From the NCBI GenBank assembly GCA_018466975.1, contig CM031562.1, forward strand, positions 2,852,001 to 2,916,000: 64,000 nt of DNA. Reading direction: 5' to 3'. The stretch comes from Sparassis latifolia (taxonomy: Eukaryota > Basidiomycota > Agaricomycetes > Polyporales > Sparassidaceae). The notes beneath the pieces were generated by a model. It did not search any database. It worked only from the letters and a program-made list of their open reading frames with translations, and was not told the origin of the DNA. The stretch's first letter is position 1; the number at the start of each line of letters is the position of its first letter. The position numbers and the translations under genes are program-made. Positions 43,048-53,091 of the stretch are shown here, piece after piece.

Positions 43048-44594
43048 CTTTCTGGTGCATCTCCCGGCTTACATACGATGTTTTGGACCGGCCGTGTTGT
43101 TCTCGACAGAGCGGTATGAGTCGTTCAATCACGTCTTTCGTCTGGCATCAATCTACAGTAATCGGCAAGCTCCCAGTCGAGATACGTGCAATGCATTTGC
43201 CTCTCAAGATATTATGAAACATTTAGCAACTGGCAGTTTTTGGTTTGACAACTCGCAGCGTAAATGGGTGCGTGTGGGCCCCCAGGTTATCTCTTACATT
43301 TCAACACATCCAGTGCAGGAGTGTCTCCTTGGTCTGAAGACCGAGAGGCCCAAGGAGCCAGGTATGTAACTCCGTTGATGTTGAAGCATTGTACTGATAT
43401 CTTTGTGCTTGATCTAGGATGTGCGAAGCTTCCACCATGTGTGCAAAATGGTAGTGGCAAGGTCGAACTGAATCCATCTGTCCCATGGTCGGAGACAGTG
43501 TCATACACCATTCGCAATCACACGTAAGGCCAGCCAATCCATGAACAGGGCATCAACGACTCTGCAAGGTATTACAAGGCTAACACTTTCATTGCCTGTC
43601 AAGGTGATAAGGTCTGCCTCGACAATTTCGTTCTCTTCACCGATAAGGACAACGCCATGGTATGAACGTCATAGAATAACATCTCCGTTAACTAAGTTTC
43701 TCTTATCAGCCTCTTGTTGGCGAGTGAACGAAATACTCGCTCCAGTGGACTCGGACACTGGATTCAAGGTCGCAGCTCACGTTGCCGTTCAGCAACTTGA
43801 CTTTCTTCCATGGCTCCACCCACAGCTTCATGTGCCATGTCTCAAGTCCGTCGACAAAAAGCTTGTGCTTGCAGTGAAGGTATAGTTAAATCTATACTAC
43901 ATGAATGCCGGGCTGAGTTCTTCTGATAGAATGTCATCTGCACAGTCAACGTGCAGCATGACTGTTCGAGTTCTGGTTGTAAAGGTCTTTCTCAAGCACC
44001 TATCCGGCAAGAGAATGCAGAGACAAGAAAGACACGAGCTGTCGTACAACATGCAGCGACTCAACACTACATCCTCAACACGTTCTCTCTGCATAACCAC
44101 GAACTCATTGCTTCTGCTATCCCGTTCCCCGGACCAGGTCGCCAGCTGTCACCAATGTCCAGCAAGTGCATGAGAACGCAGCCAAGCTGATCTGACAGAA
44201 AAAACAGAAAGCCAACTCGGATGCCATCGATGACAACACGGTGCAGTGCAGTATTGAATTCACAACTGGGAATATCCGTGGTGACAATGTGGAGAATGGT
44301 GGCGAGGATGCAATGCAGGAGGACAGAAATGCACTCGAGGACAGTGGCGTGGTGGGCGCAGCGCAGAATGGCGGCAATGACACCGTACAGGTTGTCGCTG
44401 CTGTCAACACGCCCTTGGCCATTCCAATCTTTGAACACTCAAAGAAGAAGCCAGCCAAACGAAAAGGTACGAACACAGAAAATGCCTCCGTGAAGAGAAG
44501 AAAAATGGCGCAGAAGTCAGCACGCCCATACTGCAAGAACAGGTTCATTTTTGCCTGCATTTGTATGTGGTTGATTCTCAGATCTATTTCTTGA
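43048..44594 (+). pseudogene. Transposon-type gene, 3' part (continues from 37580)
   Basis: Resumes exactly at the Copia duplication with HLPAYIRCFGPAVLFSTERY, ESFNHVFRLASIYSNRQAPS and SFWFDNSQRKWVRVG. After short introns come YYKANTFIACQGDKVCLDNF, DKKLVLAVKDVICTVNVQHD and QHYILNTFSLHNHELIASAI, then a Lys-rich C-terminus (PAKRKGTNTENASVKRRKMA) that ends near 44570. The frame has a shift near 44145 and an in-frame TGA at 44193. Function unknown; the family is abundant and clearly linked to mobile DNA. Confidence 0.72.
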
Positions 44595-44930
44595 AATAGG
44601 TTGCATCAGGCTCTCAGATTTCTTCAAGTTCACATTTGCCTCAGCTCATAATGCCATTATCCCTTCCGAGTTCCCGGACTGCAACTTCAAGTTCGATGTC
44701 AGAATTTCAGATCCTAAACTACCTCCACCCCATTCCTGGTGGCTCATTAGAGTTTACATTTGACCCTCATATTGTGTAGAATATTTATACCACAGCGATA
44801 GCCAACAATTTTTATTTTCATAAGGTTCTCGCAGCACTGAGGACAACAGCCACCGCAGAGCGATCACGTGCAAATGTTGACTTCACAACTGATCGCGTTG
44901 TTATTCAAGCGCTCATGCAAGCCAGCGACC

Positions 44931-46446
44931 ATGTCGTCTGGAATGGTCTCGGGGTTCAAGCTTCACAGCGCCACTCGACAGCAACCGCCTGGACAACCTT
45001 CTAGCATGCGGATACCATCAGTGTCCGGTCTTTCAAGAACATCTTCTGGAATTGCTTCTGGTGTCTCAACGCCTCGCAGTCTGTCGCCACCTCCACCAAC
45101 ACAAGCGCATGGAGTCACTCGTCGTGAGCGAGAAGATGATGATAGTAACGTTCCAGATACCACTGCTGACATACGTGAACACAAGCGCCTCAAAGCGTAT
45201 GGTGCGAATTGTCGCGCGAACAAGGTGACCGTGATGACAGTCTCGATGACTTTATTAACGTGTAAAGCTTACCTATATCAATTCGTGATCACTGATACTT
45301 ATTCCGTTTCAGCTGAGTCCCACGTATATGCTCATCAATTTAAAAGCACATCTCATACGCCTCGAAACGGAGAAGGCGCATAATGAACTCATTGTATTGC
45401 TGGACTCCAAAAGATACCTTGCATCTCTTCGTGATCGCCTTCTCACATGCCTCCTCTCTCCAAATCTTACAGCATATGTGACAGATTTTTCGTCAAATAT
45501 CATGGTGAGTGATTCTGCGTTCAGCTTGTATTTACATATAACATTCCTTTCAGGCGTTTATCAAGAAAAATACGGGCATTTTCGGGGTTCCTCCTGCGCT
45601 ACATCAAGACCACAATCTTTACAAGAAGCTAACGCTGATCGTCTCAGAAGATCTGACTGACTTGCGGGGCTCGATTAAGGCGAAGGTATTCATATCAGCT
45701 TATGATCCGTAGTACAGCTGATCATTTTACTTCGTAGATCCATGCTTCAATCCAAAAGCACGAGAATATCGGCACCCTGGCACGAAGATTGGCACCCTCA
45801 ACTATGGAAGTCTCACTCGCGCACTGGGCTCGCATCGCATTCCTCGTAAGCTTGAATACTCACCGCAATGTTTTCTTATTGACTATTATTATATCCAGCA
45901 TTCGGCGATGATCCAATTTGACAGCATGCCGAAGAAGACTTCTTGTCTGCAGATGCGGAATTCAATGGCGGGCTTAAGTGAGCAGACACCCACCTCGTCA
46001 GCGGTCAGTGCTGACGGCAATGCTGCTGCCGGTCCCACCATCACAGACCAGTCAGAAAGGCACACGGCGACGGAGGATGAGACTTCGGAAGAGCCCAGCG
46101 GTACTGGAACTGAAGCTCTTGAGCCATCTTCTCAGCCCGCATCTGTCGAGGAGCCTCAATATGCTTCTACTGCATTCTGGACTTTCGTCGATGACCTACT
46201 CTCAGCTGTTCGCACTGATTGTCGTTCTCGGGCATCAGCCCATGAGGAACTTGAAGATCATCTTAAAGGGTTAGCATGGATCTGTTCCAAGTCTGTCCGT
46301 TCAGAACTAATACAAATCTGTCTAGTTTTTTCACGGAAGCCTTTCAAAGTGATCTCAAAGAATTCTCCGGCTTGACTGCATCCGAGAAAGGTGAGAAGGT
46401 GATAGTGGATTGGCATATCACAATCCGAGACCAACTCATGTGGTGA
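44931..46446 (+). pseudogene. Second transposon-associated gene (companion of the interrupted one)
   Basis: Multi-exon protein following the transposon-type gene in the same direction, of a kind I know only as unnamed agaricomycete proteins near such elements. Start MSSGMVSGFKLHSATRQQPP (44931), a Ser/Pro-rich low-complexity region, REREDDDSNVPDTTAD, then after a one-base frameshift near 45218 and an intron LINLKAHLIRLETEKAHNEL (45330), NTGIFGVPPALHQDHNLYKK, RRLAPSTMEVSLAHWARIAF (45790), and an acidic linker. The end is TAFWTFVDDLLSAVRTD, ERF-like FFTEAFQSDLKEFSG and WHITIRDQLMW with the stop at 46444. The frameshift argues it is no longer intact. Confidence 0.6.
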
Positions 46447-47018
46447 ACGCGATGTTCATCCATTCGAACCGTTCAATGTCCAACGTATTTGTCCGCACGT
46501 CAAACATCCACGCTTTGTCGACTGTTATTGTGTTCGCATTTCTTTTTCCCATCACATCGATCTGCGTACACTTCACGGCTATCATTCTCTTTCATTTCAA
46601 GCATTTGAACACTTACTGTGTATCACTCGTTCACTTACCCTACGTGCTGTTAATACTATCAATTTGATGCTACTACCGTGCGCGCAATGTCTGTGGTGCA
46701 GCAATTGCGAAGATATGGTCTGCGTACAGTGGTCTGATTGAAACCTACAATAGCCTGGAACAGCCACGGCATCAGCGCCAGAACAGCACTGAAGCTGACG
46801 GCTGTTTGTGATCCCCCGACTGAAGCACCGGATCGGACTCTCCCTCAGCCAATTTCTGGGCTGCCATGGGCCGAAAATGGCATGCTGGCTCAAGGGCTGT
46901 TTTGGCCTCTGACCGCCAGTCCTGAAACGGGGCCTCACCTGGGCTCTCACAGGCCTATATGCGCGGCTGAATCTACATCAATTGCTGGCACTCTATAAGC
47001 ATTTTTCTAAATTACAGT
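46447..47018. other. 3' flank of the transposon-type genes
   Basis: Contains a run of hydrophobic plus-strand codons (46480-46665) that I take as non-coding flank, and a GC-richer segment at 46740-46980. No gene called. Confidence 0.3.
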
Positions 47019-47037
47019 AAAATCATTAGACGAAAAG
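47019..47037 (+). repeat. 19-bp direct repeat, right copy (partner at 33116-33134)
   Basis: Same 19 bases and orientation as at 33116. It marks the right border of the transposon-rich block and lies just before the C2-tail relic of the third duplicated unit. Confidence 0.55.
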
Positions 47038-47147
47038 ACGCCCTGGTTCGGGGCCTCCGCTCCGAGGCCCCATTATGGTGCTGCGAAGATCTGGCCATGT
47101 AGTCTTCGCACTGTGTTCTAGATCTCCGTATCTAGTAGGACATATAC

Positions 47148-47240
47148 TCCTGAAGGGATCTGGAGCCTGCTGCTCGTCGGCAAGCAGTTGCTCGAGTTCA
47201 ACTTTCCCGGCTTTACAGCCGTACGGCTGCGCAACCCATT
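47148..47240 (+). pseudogene. Second relic of the C2-domain gene's 3' coding end
   Basis: Reads YSPEGIWSLLLVGKQLLEFN then FPGFTAVRL, matching the full gene at about 50046-50115 (TYSPDGSLLPVVAQLFEFN, FPGFKAVPL). It lies about 250 bases from copy C of the unnamed family. Only this short end survives. Confidence 0.7.
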
Positions 47241-47494
47241 ACACGCGCATAGAACGGAGGCATGTTGGATGCACGTTTAGTCCGACGTTCCTCCTCTCTT
47301 GACCCTAGTGTTCACCGTTGAATACATGACTGGTTGGCCGGGGTTGGTCTGTCGATGGAGAGAAAGCAAGGTAAGCATCGTCATACTGGTACTGGAATTG
47401 TGTTATCGTACACCCTATTCATCGAATCATCATAACTCCACAATGCATCCTGGGTGACCTCCGACGTCTACTCCTCCTCCTTGTCTCCCTTCCT

Positions 47495-47995
47495 CTATCT
47501 TGCCTCTATCGTCCTTGTCTCCTTCTCCTCTCCCTTGTCTCCACCCTCCTTCTCGGCTTCATCTTCCTCAGGCGGCATGCCCGTCTCAGGCCAGAGGACG
47601 TAGTTCCTGGGGTATTTGTACACCACATCGTACTGGAAGTATGGGTCGACGACAGTCACCCAGCGCAAGTCGTCATCCTTCAACCCAGTCTCCTCCAACA
47701 CCTGCTGCTTCACTTTCCGGTCAACATCTCTCTCCCTGAAACGCGTGTAGTGAGCCATCGTCGATGCGGGATCCTGGTGGTATCGCGTAGTCAGAAGGAT
47801 AATTGGCTGCTTGCTTCCGTGAGGATAATCAGTCGGGATGGGAACCATATATCTGATTTGCCTCTCCTCGAACCATTCCTTGAGTGCTCCTGTAAGCTCA
47901 TAATACTCGAGCGTCTCGTATTCCCGCCCGCCGCGCTCCAACCACTTGCGAATTTGGTCATGAGTGAACACCCAACCGGCAATCCTGAGGACCAT
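47495..47995 (-). CDS. Unnamed small protein family, copy C
   Basis: Single exon, 166 residues: MVLRIAGWVFTHDQIRKWLE, YYELTGALKEWFEERQIRYM, VPIPTDYPHGSKQPIILLTT, RERDVDRKVKQQVLEETGLK, DDDLRWVTVVDPYFQYDVVY, YPRNYVLWPETGMPPEEDEA and a short charged tail. It is the most regular of the three copies, with no sign of frame damage, and it lies next to the full C2-domain gene, which is on the opposite strand. Function unknown. No catalytic motif is obvious; conserved Trp, Asp and Arg residues suggest a compact globular domain. Confidence 0.68.
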   Translation of the reverse strand: MVLRIAGWVFTHDQIRKWLERGGREYETLEYYELTGALKEWFEERQIRYMVPIPTDYPHGSKQPIILLTTRYHQDPASTMAHYTRFRERDVDRKVKQQVLEETGLKDDDLRWVTVVDPYFQYDVVYKYPRNYVLWPETGMPPEEDEAEKEGGDKGEEKETRTIEAR

Positions 47996-48707
47996 AACAA
48001 CTGTGATGAAAATCTACGTCAGCTTGGAAGAAGCCAGATGAGATGGGCGCCTATCAATCATGAAACTGTTGGAAATGGGCACGTGGTTAGTGTGGCAACT
48101 TTCTATATTGGGAAACGCACCTTCCCTTTCCGTCCGAATCAAGTTCGTCGTCTCTCCTTCCAATCTTCAAGCTTCAAGCTTCAAGATCTACACGGTGTTA
48201 TAGCTCTACTTATGTGGTAAGCACATCTGCACATATCTATATTATTCTAGATTTTGTTGCAGTCCGTTTCGACATGTTCTTTCCTGGTCGTTACTAGTAT
48301 CGTGACCAGAAAATCATTATATATATTTCTCCGATTGCAACGAGTTCAAGCAGTAATCCGTATCACTTTTCGATGTTTGTACTTCCCCGGAGTACTTATT
48401 CAACTAGGTGCCCGCTGATACCAATTTACGGGTCGCGCTGACCTGCGGGCAATGCATCCAGGTGCCCCATTGCTTGACGAGCTCGCGATGGAGATTTTAA
48501 ACCCACTGGTTCTGTATTCGAGTAATTGTCCCCCATAGACATGGTGAAGGCTGTGCGGAATGTCGCTGTAGAGGAAGTGGTACCGACTTTCAGGGTGCGT
48601 AATCTTATCTTATCTCGCGGTAACTCCACTTTTCCGAAGTTACCGTGCTGCGGTGCAAACCTATCCAGCTCCCCAGCTGATGACCAACTCCATGCAGCTC
48701 GCAATAC
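47996..48707. other. Region between the divergent copy C and C2-domain genes
   Basis: Likely holds promoters of both genes. It includes a CTTCAAG tandem triplicate near 48165-48185. No coding region is recognised. Confidence 0.4.
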
Positions 48708-48715
48708 TTTATAAT
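48708..48715 (+). promoter_or_regulatory. TATA-like box of the C2-domain gene
   Basis: TTTATAAT lies about 50 bases before the ATG at 48760. Motif and spacing only. Confidence 0.45.
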
Positions 48716-48759
48716 CCGAGGCACTTCCCCAATTCCACTCTCGAGTGACTACCAGCGCT

Positions 48760-50325
48760 ATGCCGAACTCGCTGAACGCCGTGTCTCGCGTCGCAGGTCG
48801 CCTGCACGCCGCGGCGCACCGCACAAGGGAAGATATCCACGAGGGGGTGAAGTCGAGAAAGGACACGGTCGGGGAGAAAGTCTCGACCATACTACCGAGC
48901 GTGGGGAACGACGCAACGTTCGTCGATCTCTTCGTGCACTTCGCGCACGCGTCGGGCCTGCCAAAGATGGACGTCGTCGGGTCCGCCGACCCGTATTTCG
49001 TCGCGCGGATCGACACCAGGCTGTCCTTTGTGTGCGCAACCATACGTCCATTAGCTCCTCGCGTGTTTTGTGGTAATCGATTATTCGCAGATCGTCCGTG
49101 AAGACGAACACGCTCGAGCCGGTGTGGAATGAGAGCTGGACGATCCGGAACGTGCCCGACACCGCGATCTTGCTCGTGGAAGTGCTTGACAGAGACGTTG
49201 GCTGCATCAGGGACGATTACATCGGCCAGTTCAGCACGGCGATGACCTCCGGTGAACATGCGTTTACGATCGAGGACCCGAGTCGTCTGAAGAGGCATCG
49301 CGGGACGTTCTCGCTCAAGGTACGACACACGACGTAGTGCGTTGTGTACTCTGTACTCTAAATTACGGGTTGTCTAGATCGACACCGTACCCTCGCTAGA
49401 TCCAGACGCCAGCAGTCATCCGTACATGTTCGACGGCCCCATCTGCTACTCGCGCCATTCCTCTCCGACGGTCGGCAAGCTCACGAAGCTCGACAAGGCA
49501 AGGCTGTACTCGACATGGCAGGTGTTCATTCGAGGCGTATCACGCTTCCTGGGGGACGAAGTGCAGCCGTGGAGCAGGAATCACAGAGCAGCACGACAGA
49601 TCTTCCAAGGTCCGACGTCCGCCGCGGTGCGCTCGATGATCCACAGCGGGCACCGCATGCTGTACGCGCGCACGGCGGCAAACGAGTTCGGGGTGCTGAA
49701 CAACGCGCAGGACGTGTACTGTCTCCTGCACGGCGGACACGTGCGGCAGCAGCGGGAGCGGCGACGGCGCAGCGCGGACGGGCCGTTCGCACACCGCATC
49801 AAGCCCGCAGTATACAACTACGTGATCGCGGCGGACGACGACTCGCTGCGGTTCTCCGAGACGGGCGCGGCGTTCTTCGTGAACTACGCGTCCAAGCACG
49901 CGCTGCACGCGGACTGCGCGCCGAGCGTGCGCTACTCGGGCGAGTTCCACCCGCGCCCCGCGGGCGGCTGGGAGAACTTCAGCGACGACGTGCCCGACGA
50001 GGACGTGCAGTGGGAGCTCGTCGTGGACAACAAGTCGGGCACGTACTCTCCTGATGGGAGCTTGCTCCCCGTCGTCGCGCAGCTGTTCGAGTTCAATTTT
50101 CCCGGTTTTAAGGCTGTGCCGTTGGCTTACGACGATCCGCTACTTGCGGAGAGCACGAAGGCGTGTCGGACCTACGCATTGTCGAAGCGCGGTGTGAAGC
50201 GCGACGAGCTGCAGCCCCACGTGCATGACGGGGAGGGAGAGATGCTGTCGCAACAGACATCGATGTTATCGCTTGATGGAGAAGAGAACCTGGAAGCAGA
50301 GTCAGAAGTGCATTCCGAGGCGTAG
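48760..50325 (+). CDS. C2-domain protein, 482 residues, 3 exons
   Basis: Probable membrane- or calcium-linked peripheral protein. Exons 48760-49031, 49091-49319 and 49378-50325 join in phase. After a basic, helical N-terminus comes a C2 domain (residues about 45-165): LFVHFAHASGLPKMDVVGSA, the calcium-loop motif ADPYFVARID, NTLEPVWNESWTI (split by intron 1), VEVLDRDVGCIRDDYIGQF. The rest is a conserved fungal region with MFDGPICYSRHSSP, RLYSTWQVFIRGVSRFLGD, EDVQWELVVDNKSGTYSPDG and FEFNFPGF, ending in an acidic tail. Codon use in exon 3 is very GC-rich, unlike the AT-rich repeats to its left. The 3' coding end has been copied twice as relics (31325, 47148). Confidence 0.87.
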
Positions 50326-50836
50326 TGCGTCGTGCTATCTATACCGTACTTCCTATACCCTCGAGAGTTTTTTGGATGTCTGAGCAGAGTATTTAGAGTG
50401 CTTGATCATGTATCAGGAAGGATCTCCCATAAATCAGTAGATATACTCCGATCCAATCTTGGCAATACCATCACTTGCATTGTTGAACCAAGTACTCGTG
50501 CGATGGATACCGATGCAATGGCCGTATCGGAGTGACGCCTCTAGCTCGCCTCCAGTCCGAGTACAAGGGTGTAACAACTCACTGGACGTATTGCCGCTCC
50601 GTCCTAGATAGTTCGATGGAAGGGCTGTGTTCAAAACAGGAAAGAAAACATCAATATGCGACGAATATGATGACACTAAATGCTACAGAGATGCATGCAT
50701 GGTGACGATATTACTGTACAGGTTCGGGGTGCCTCTTCAGTCTATCGCAACGGAACGACATCTTTAGTCAAAGCGAGCTCACCTCAGGTCCTAACGACTC
50801 ACCATTTTGCTTCGCCAAGCATACTCAGATCGAAAG
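50326..50836. other. Region between convergent genes, no gene seen
   Basis: Shared 3' flanks of the C2-domain and proline/serine-rich genes; nothing recognisable. Confidence 0.4.
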
Positions 50837-53091
50837 CTAATCGTCCTCCATTCCATCCAACAAATCCTCCACGGAAGTAGACTGCTGCAACCCACTAGGC
50901 ACGTACGTCCTAGGCAGCGCCTTCCTATTCGCCAGCGGCCGGAACGCGTCTCGTCGCCGGAGCACCATGTTCGCCACGAGCTGTGCGATGCACCGCATGC
51001 CCCCACTCCCGGGCACCACCACGTCCCCCGGCATCTTGAGCGCAAGGAGCGCGCCAATCTCCTTCCCGCGCTGCCGCTCGCACTTGCGCCGCTGGCGCGC
51101 CTCCGCGCGCAGCTCCATCGCACAATGCAGCTCGCGCTTCCGCGCGCGCTTCTCCGCCAGGTCCAGCTCGTCCTGCATCACGCCCCCGAGATCGGAGTGC
51201 AGTGGCGGCAACAGCCCACTGGCGGCTTCGCTCACGCGCTCCCCGAGCGTCAGTTCTGCGTCGTGCGCGGCGTGCTCCGCGGCCGACACTCGCCGGCGCA
51301 CGTCCCGCAGCGCGCGAAACTCGCTTGGATCGAGTTTCGTGGTGGCGGGTCGAGCTGCGGTTCGAGGAACTGCATCCCGTCGTCGTCTGGGGACGGCGAG
51401 CGCACCACCATCGGTGGGTCTATGGAAACTGGCTGTAGACAAAGGCCGAGCCCTTCACTGTTGATGGGGCCACCAAGTAATGAGGGAGATATTGTCCCCG
51501 AGTCGCCATACGGGTTGGCATAGGGCTCATATTCTTCCACTGGTAGCTCCGGGAGAGCTTGACTCCGCGAAGACGGTGACGACGGCACATAATAGTCGTC
51601 GTCATCGTCGAGTTCAGGGAGAGCCGCAGAGGGACTGTGGGGCGAACTGGGTATAGGTGTCGCATACAAATCGTCTTGAAAAGGGTCGTTGAAATTCGGA
51701 AGAGGTGAGAAATGGCTGTGTGAGGGTAACATTGGAGGATGGACAGTTGCATACTCGTTGCTTTCAGGAGAGCTATAATCGTCGTCGTCGTCGTCGGGGG
51801 GCATGATCGTGTCGGCGAATGAGGTGTCCGAGTCTTCCGAGTGGGGAAGAAGGAGAGCCATCGGGCGCGGCGACGACGGTGGGGAACCCTGGTCTATGCT
51901 CATAGGTTCGTGGCTGCAGTGTGAAGTACCGGCATGACGTTCTTGCTGATCGCGCCACAATCCGTTAGGTTCCCAGTGCTGGATGTCAAGCTGAAGACGA
52001 TTGGCATGCAAATGGGAGGAAGGTTCGAAATGGCCCAACTCTTGCGGTGGAGAGACGGGAGGTGAGATATCCTCGCTGGTGGGGCTCCAATCCATGCTAT
52101 CCCAACTCCCGGGACTGCTGTCTACCGCAGATGAACCGATCGGCGACAAGGGATCCAGTGTCTGTCGGTGATGGACGCCTCTTGTGTATGGCGTGTAGTA
52201 ATCTATGGGCAAGGAATGATCCAAGCTGATTGGGGAATCCGATGTCCAAAATCCTTCAGGCTCGAGAATCGAGCAACCTGTAAAATAAGCATCGCCACCC
52301 TTCTGTAGAGGATCTGTCTCTTCAAAACCCGAGTCGTTACGTAGCGGTGTGGCGTGGGTGACGGCCGAACCTCTTTGCTCATTCAACGCGGCCAGCGAGT
52401 CAAGGGTACCCTCGAAGCTCCACGAATTGGCAGATGACATCGGAGACAGCAAACCAAGTGATGAAGACGAACCATCGTCCGTAGAGTCCATCGCCACATC
52501 CTGTGGCTCATTAGCCCAAAGGAACCCCGCGGGTTTGCCTTGGGTAAAATCTTCCTTGTCGCGGTCGTCATGGCCCAGCAAGCCAGGTCGCGCGTCAATG
52601 TGATCGGCGTGTTTGGAGCACGCCGTAGGGTCAGTCTGAGGAAGTTCGAGCGTACCAAGAAGAAACGTAGGCGGTGGAGAGAGCGGCTCGTGGGCAGGCA
52701 TGACCTCGTGTGACTTATCCTGGACCTCGCTCTCCATAGGGCGTGCGGGAATGGAAAAATCTGGCGACGCGTCTCCGAATACTTCAGGTAGAGGTACGGT
52801 AGATCGTGACGCGGAACCAGTGAGCGGGGGAGACGGGTATGCGTTGTCAAGGTCGATGCGGTGCGGGTCGTGTGGCGCACGCTTTGGTGCGGCGATGCGT
52901 GACAGAAAATCGTGTTCAGAGTCCCGATCGGAACGTGGCTTGCGAACAATGGGGCGCGAATGTGGCGAACTCCGTCGCGTACTCCTGGAGATAGCGTGAT
53001 GCTTGGGGTGAAAAACAGCTGGCGAAATATCGCCAATGTGGCACGTCCGTGCTACGCAAAGACGGTCGTCAAAAGGTAAAAAAGAAGCCAT
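50837..53091 (-). CDS. Large proline/serine-rich protein with a C-terminal coiled coil (unknown function)
   Basis: Starting at 53091 (MASFLPFDDRLCVARTCHIG) the protein has about 580 residues of low-complexity Ser/Pro/Asp sequence with repeated SPP/PSSP motifs and an acidic DDDDDDY run. A final segment of about 170 residues follows, starting LDPSEFRALRDVRRRVSAAE, Arg/Glu/Ala-rich and probably helical, ending VEDLLDGMEDD at 50837. Such disordered proteins are often regulatory, but no domain proves it. At 51341-51349 one base appears to be missing between LDPP and TKLDPSEF; the conserved C-terminal segment is otherwise fully open. An in-frame extension to 53511 exists but looks non-coding, so I prefer the start at 53091. 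Confidence 0.72.

Noticed and set aside
46410..46667. Membrane protein gene after the second transposon-associated gene
   Set aside because: The hydrophobic codons come from T-rich flank sequence; there is no start context or conserved motif.
49526..50054. Long frames on both strands opposite or overlapping exon 3 of the C2-domain gene
   Set aside because: They are side effects of very GC-rich codons; Ala/Arg-only composition and no family resemblance.
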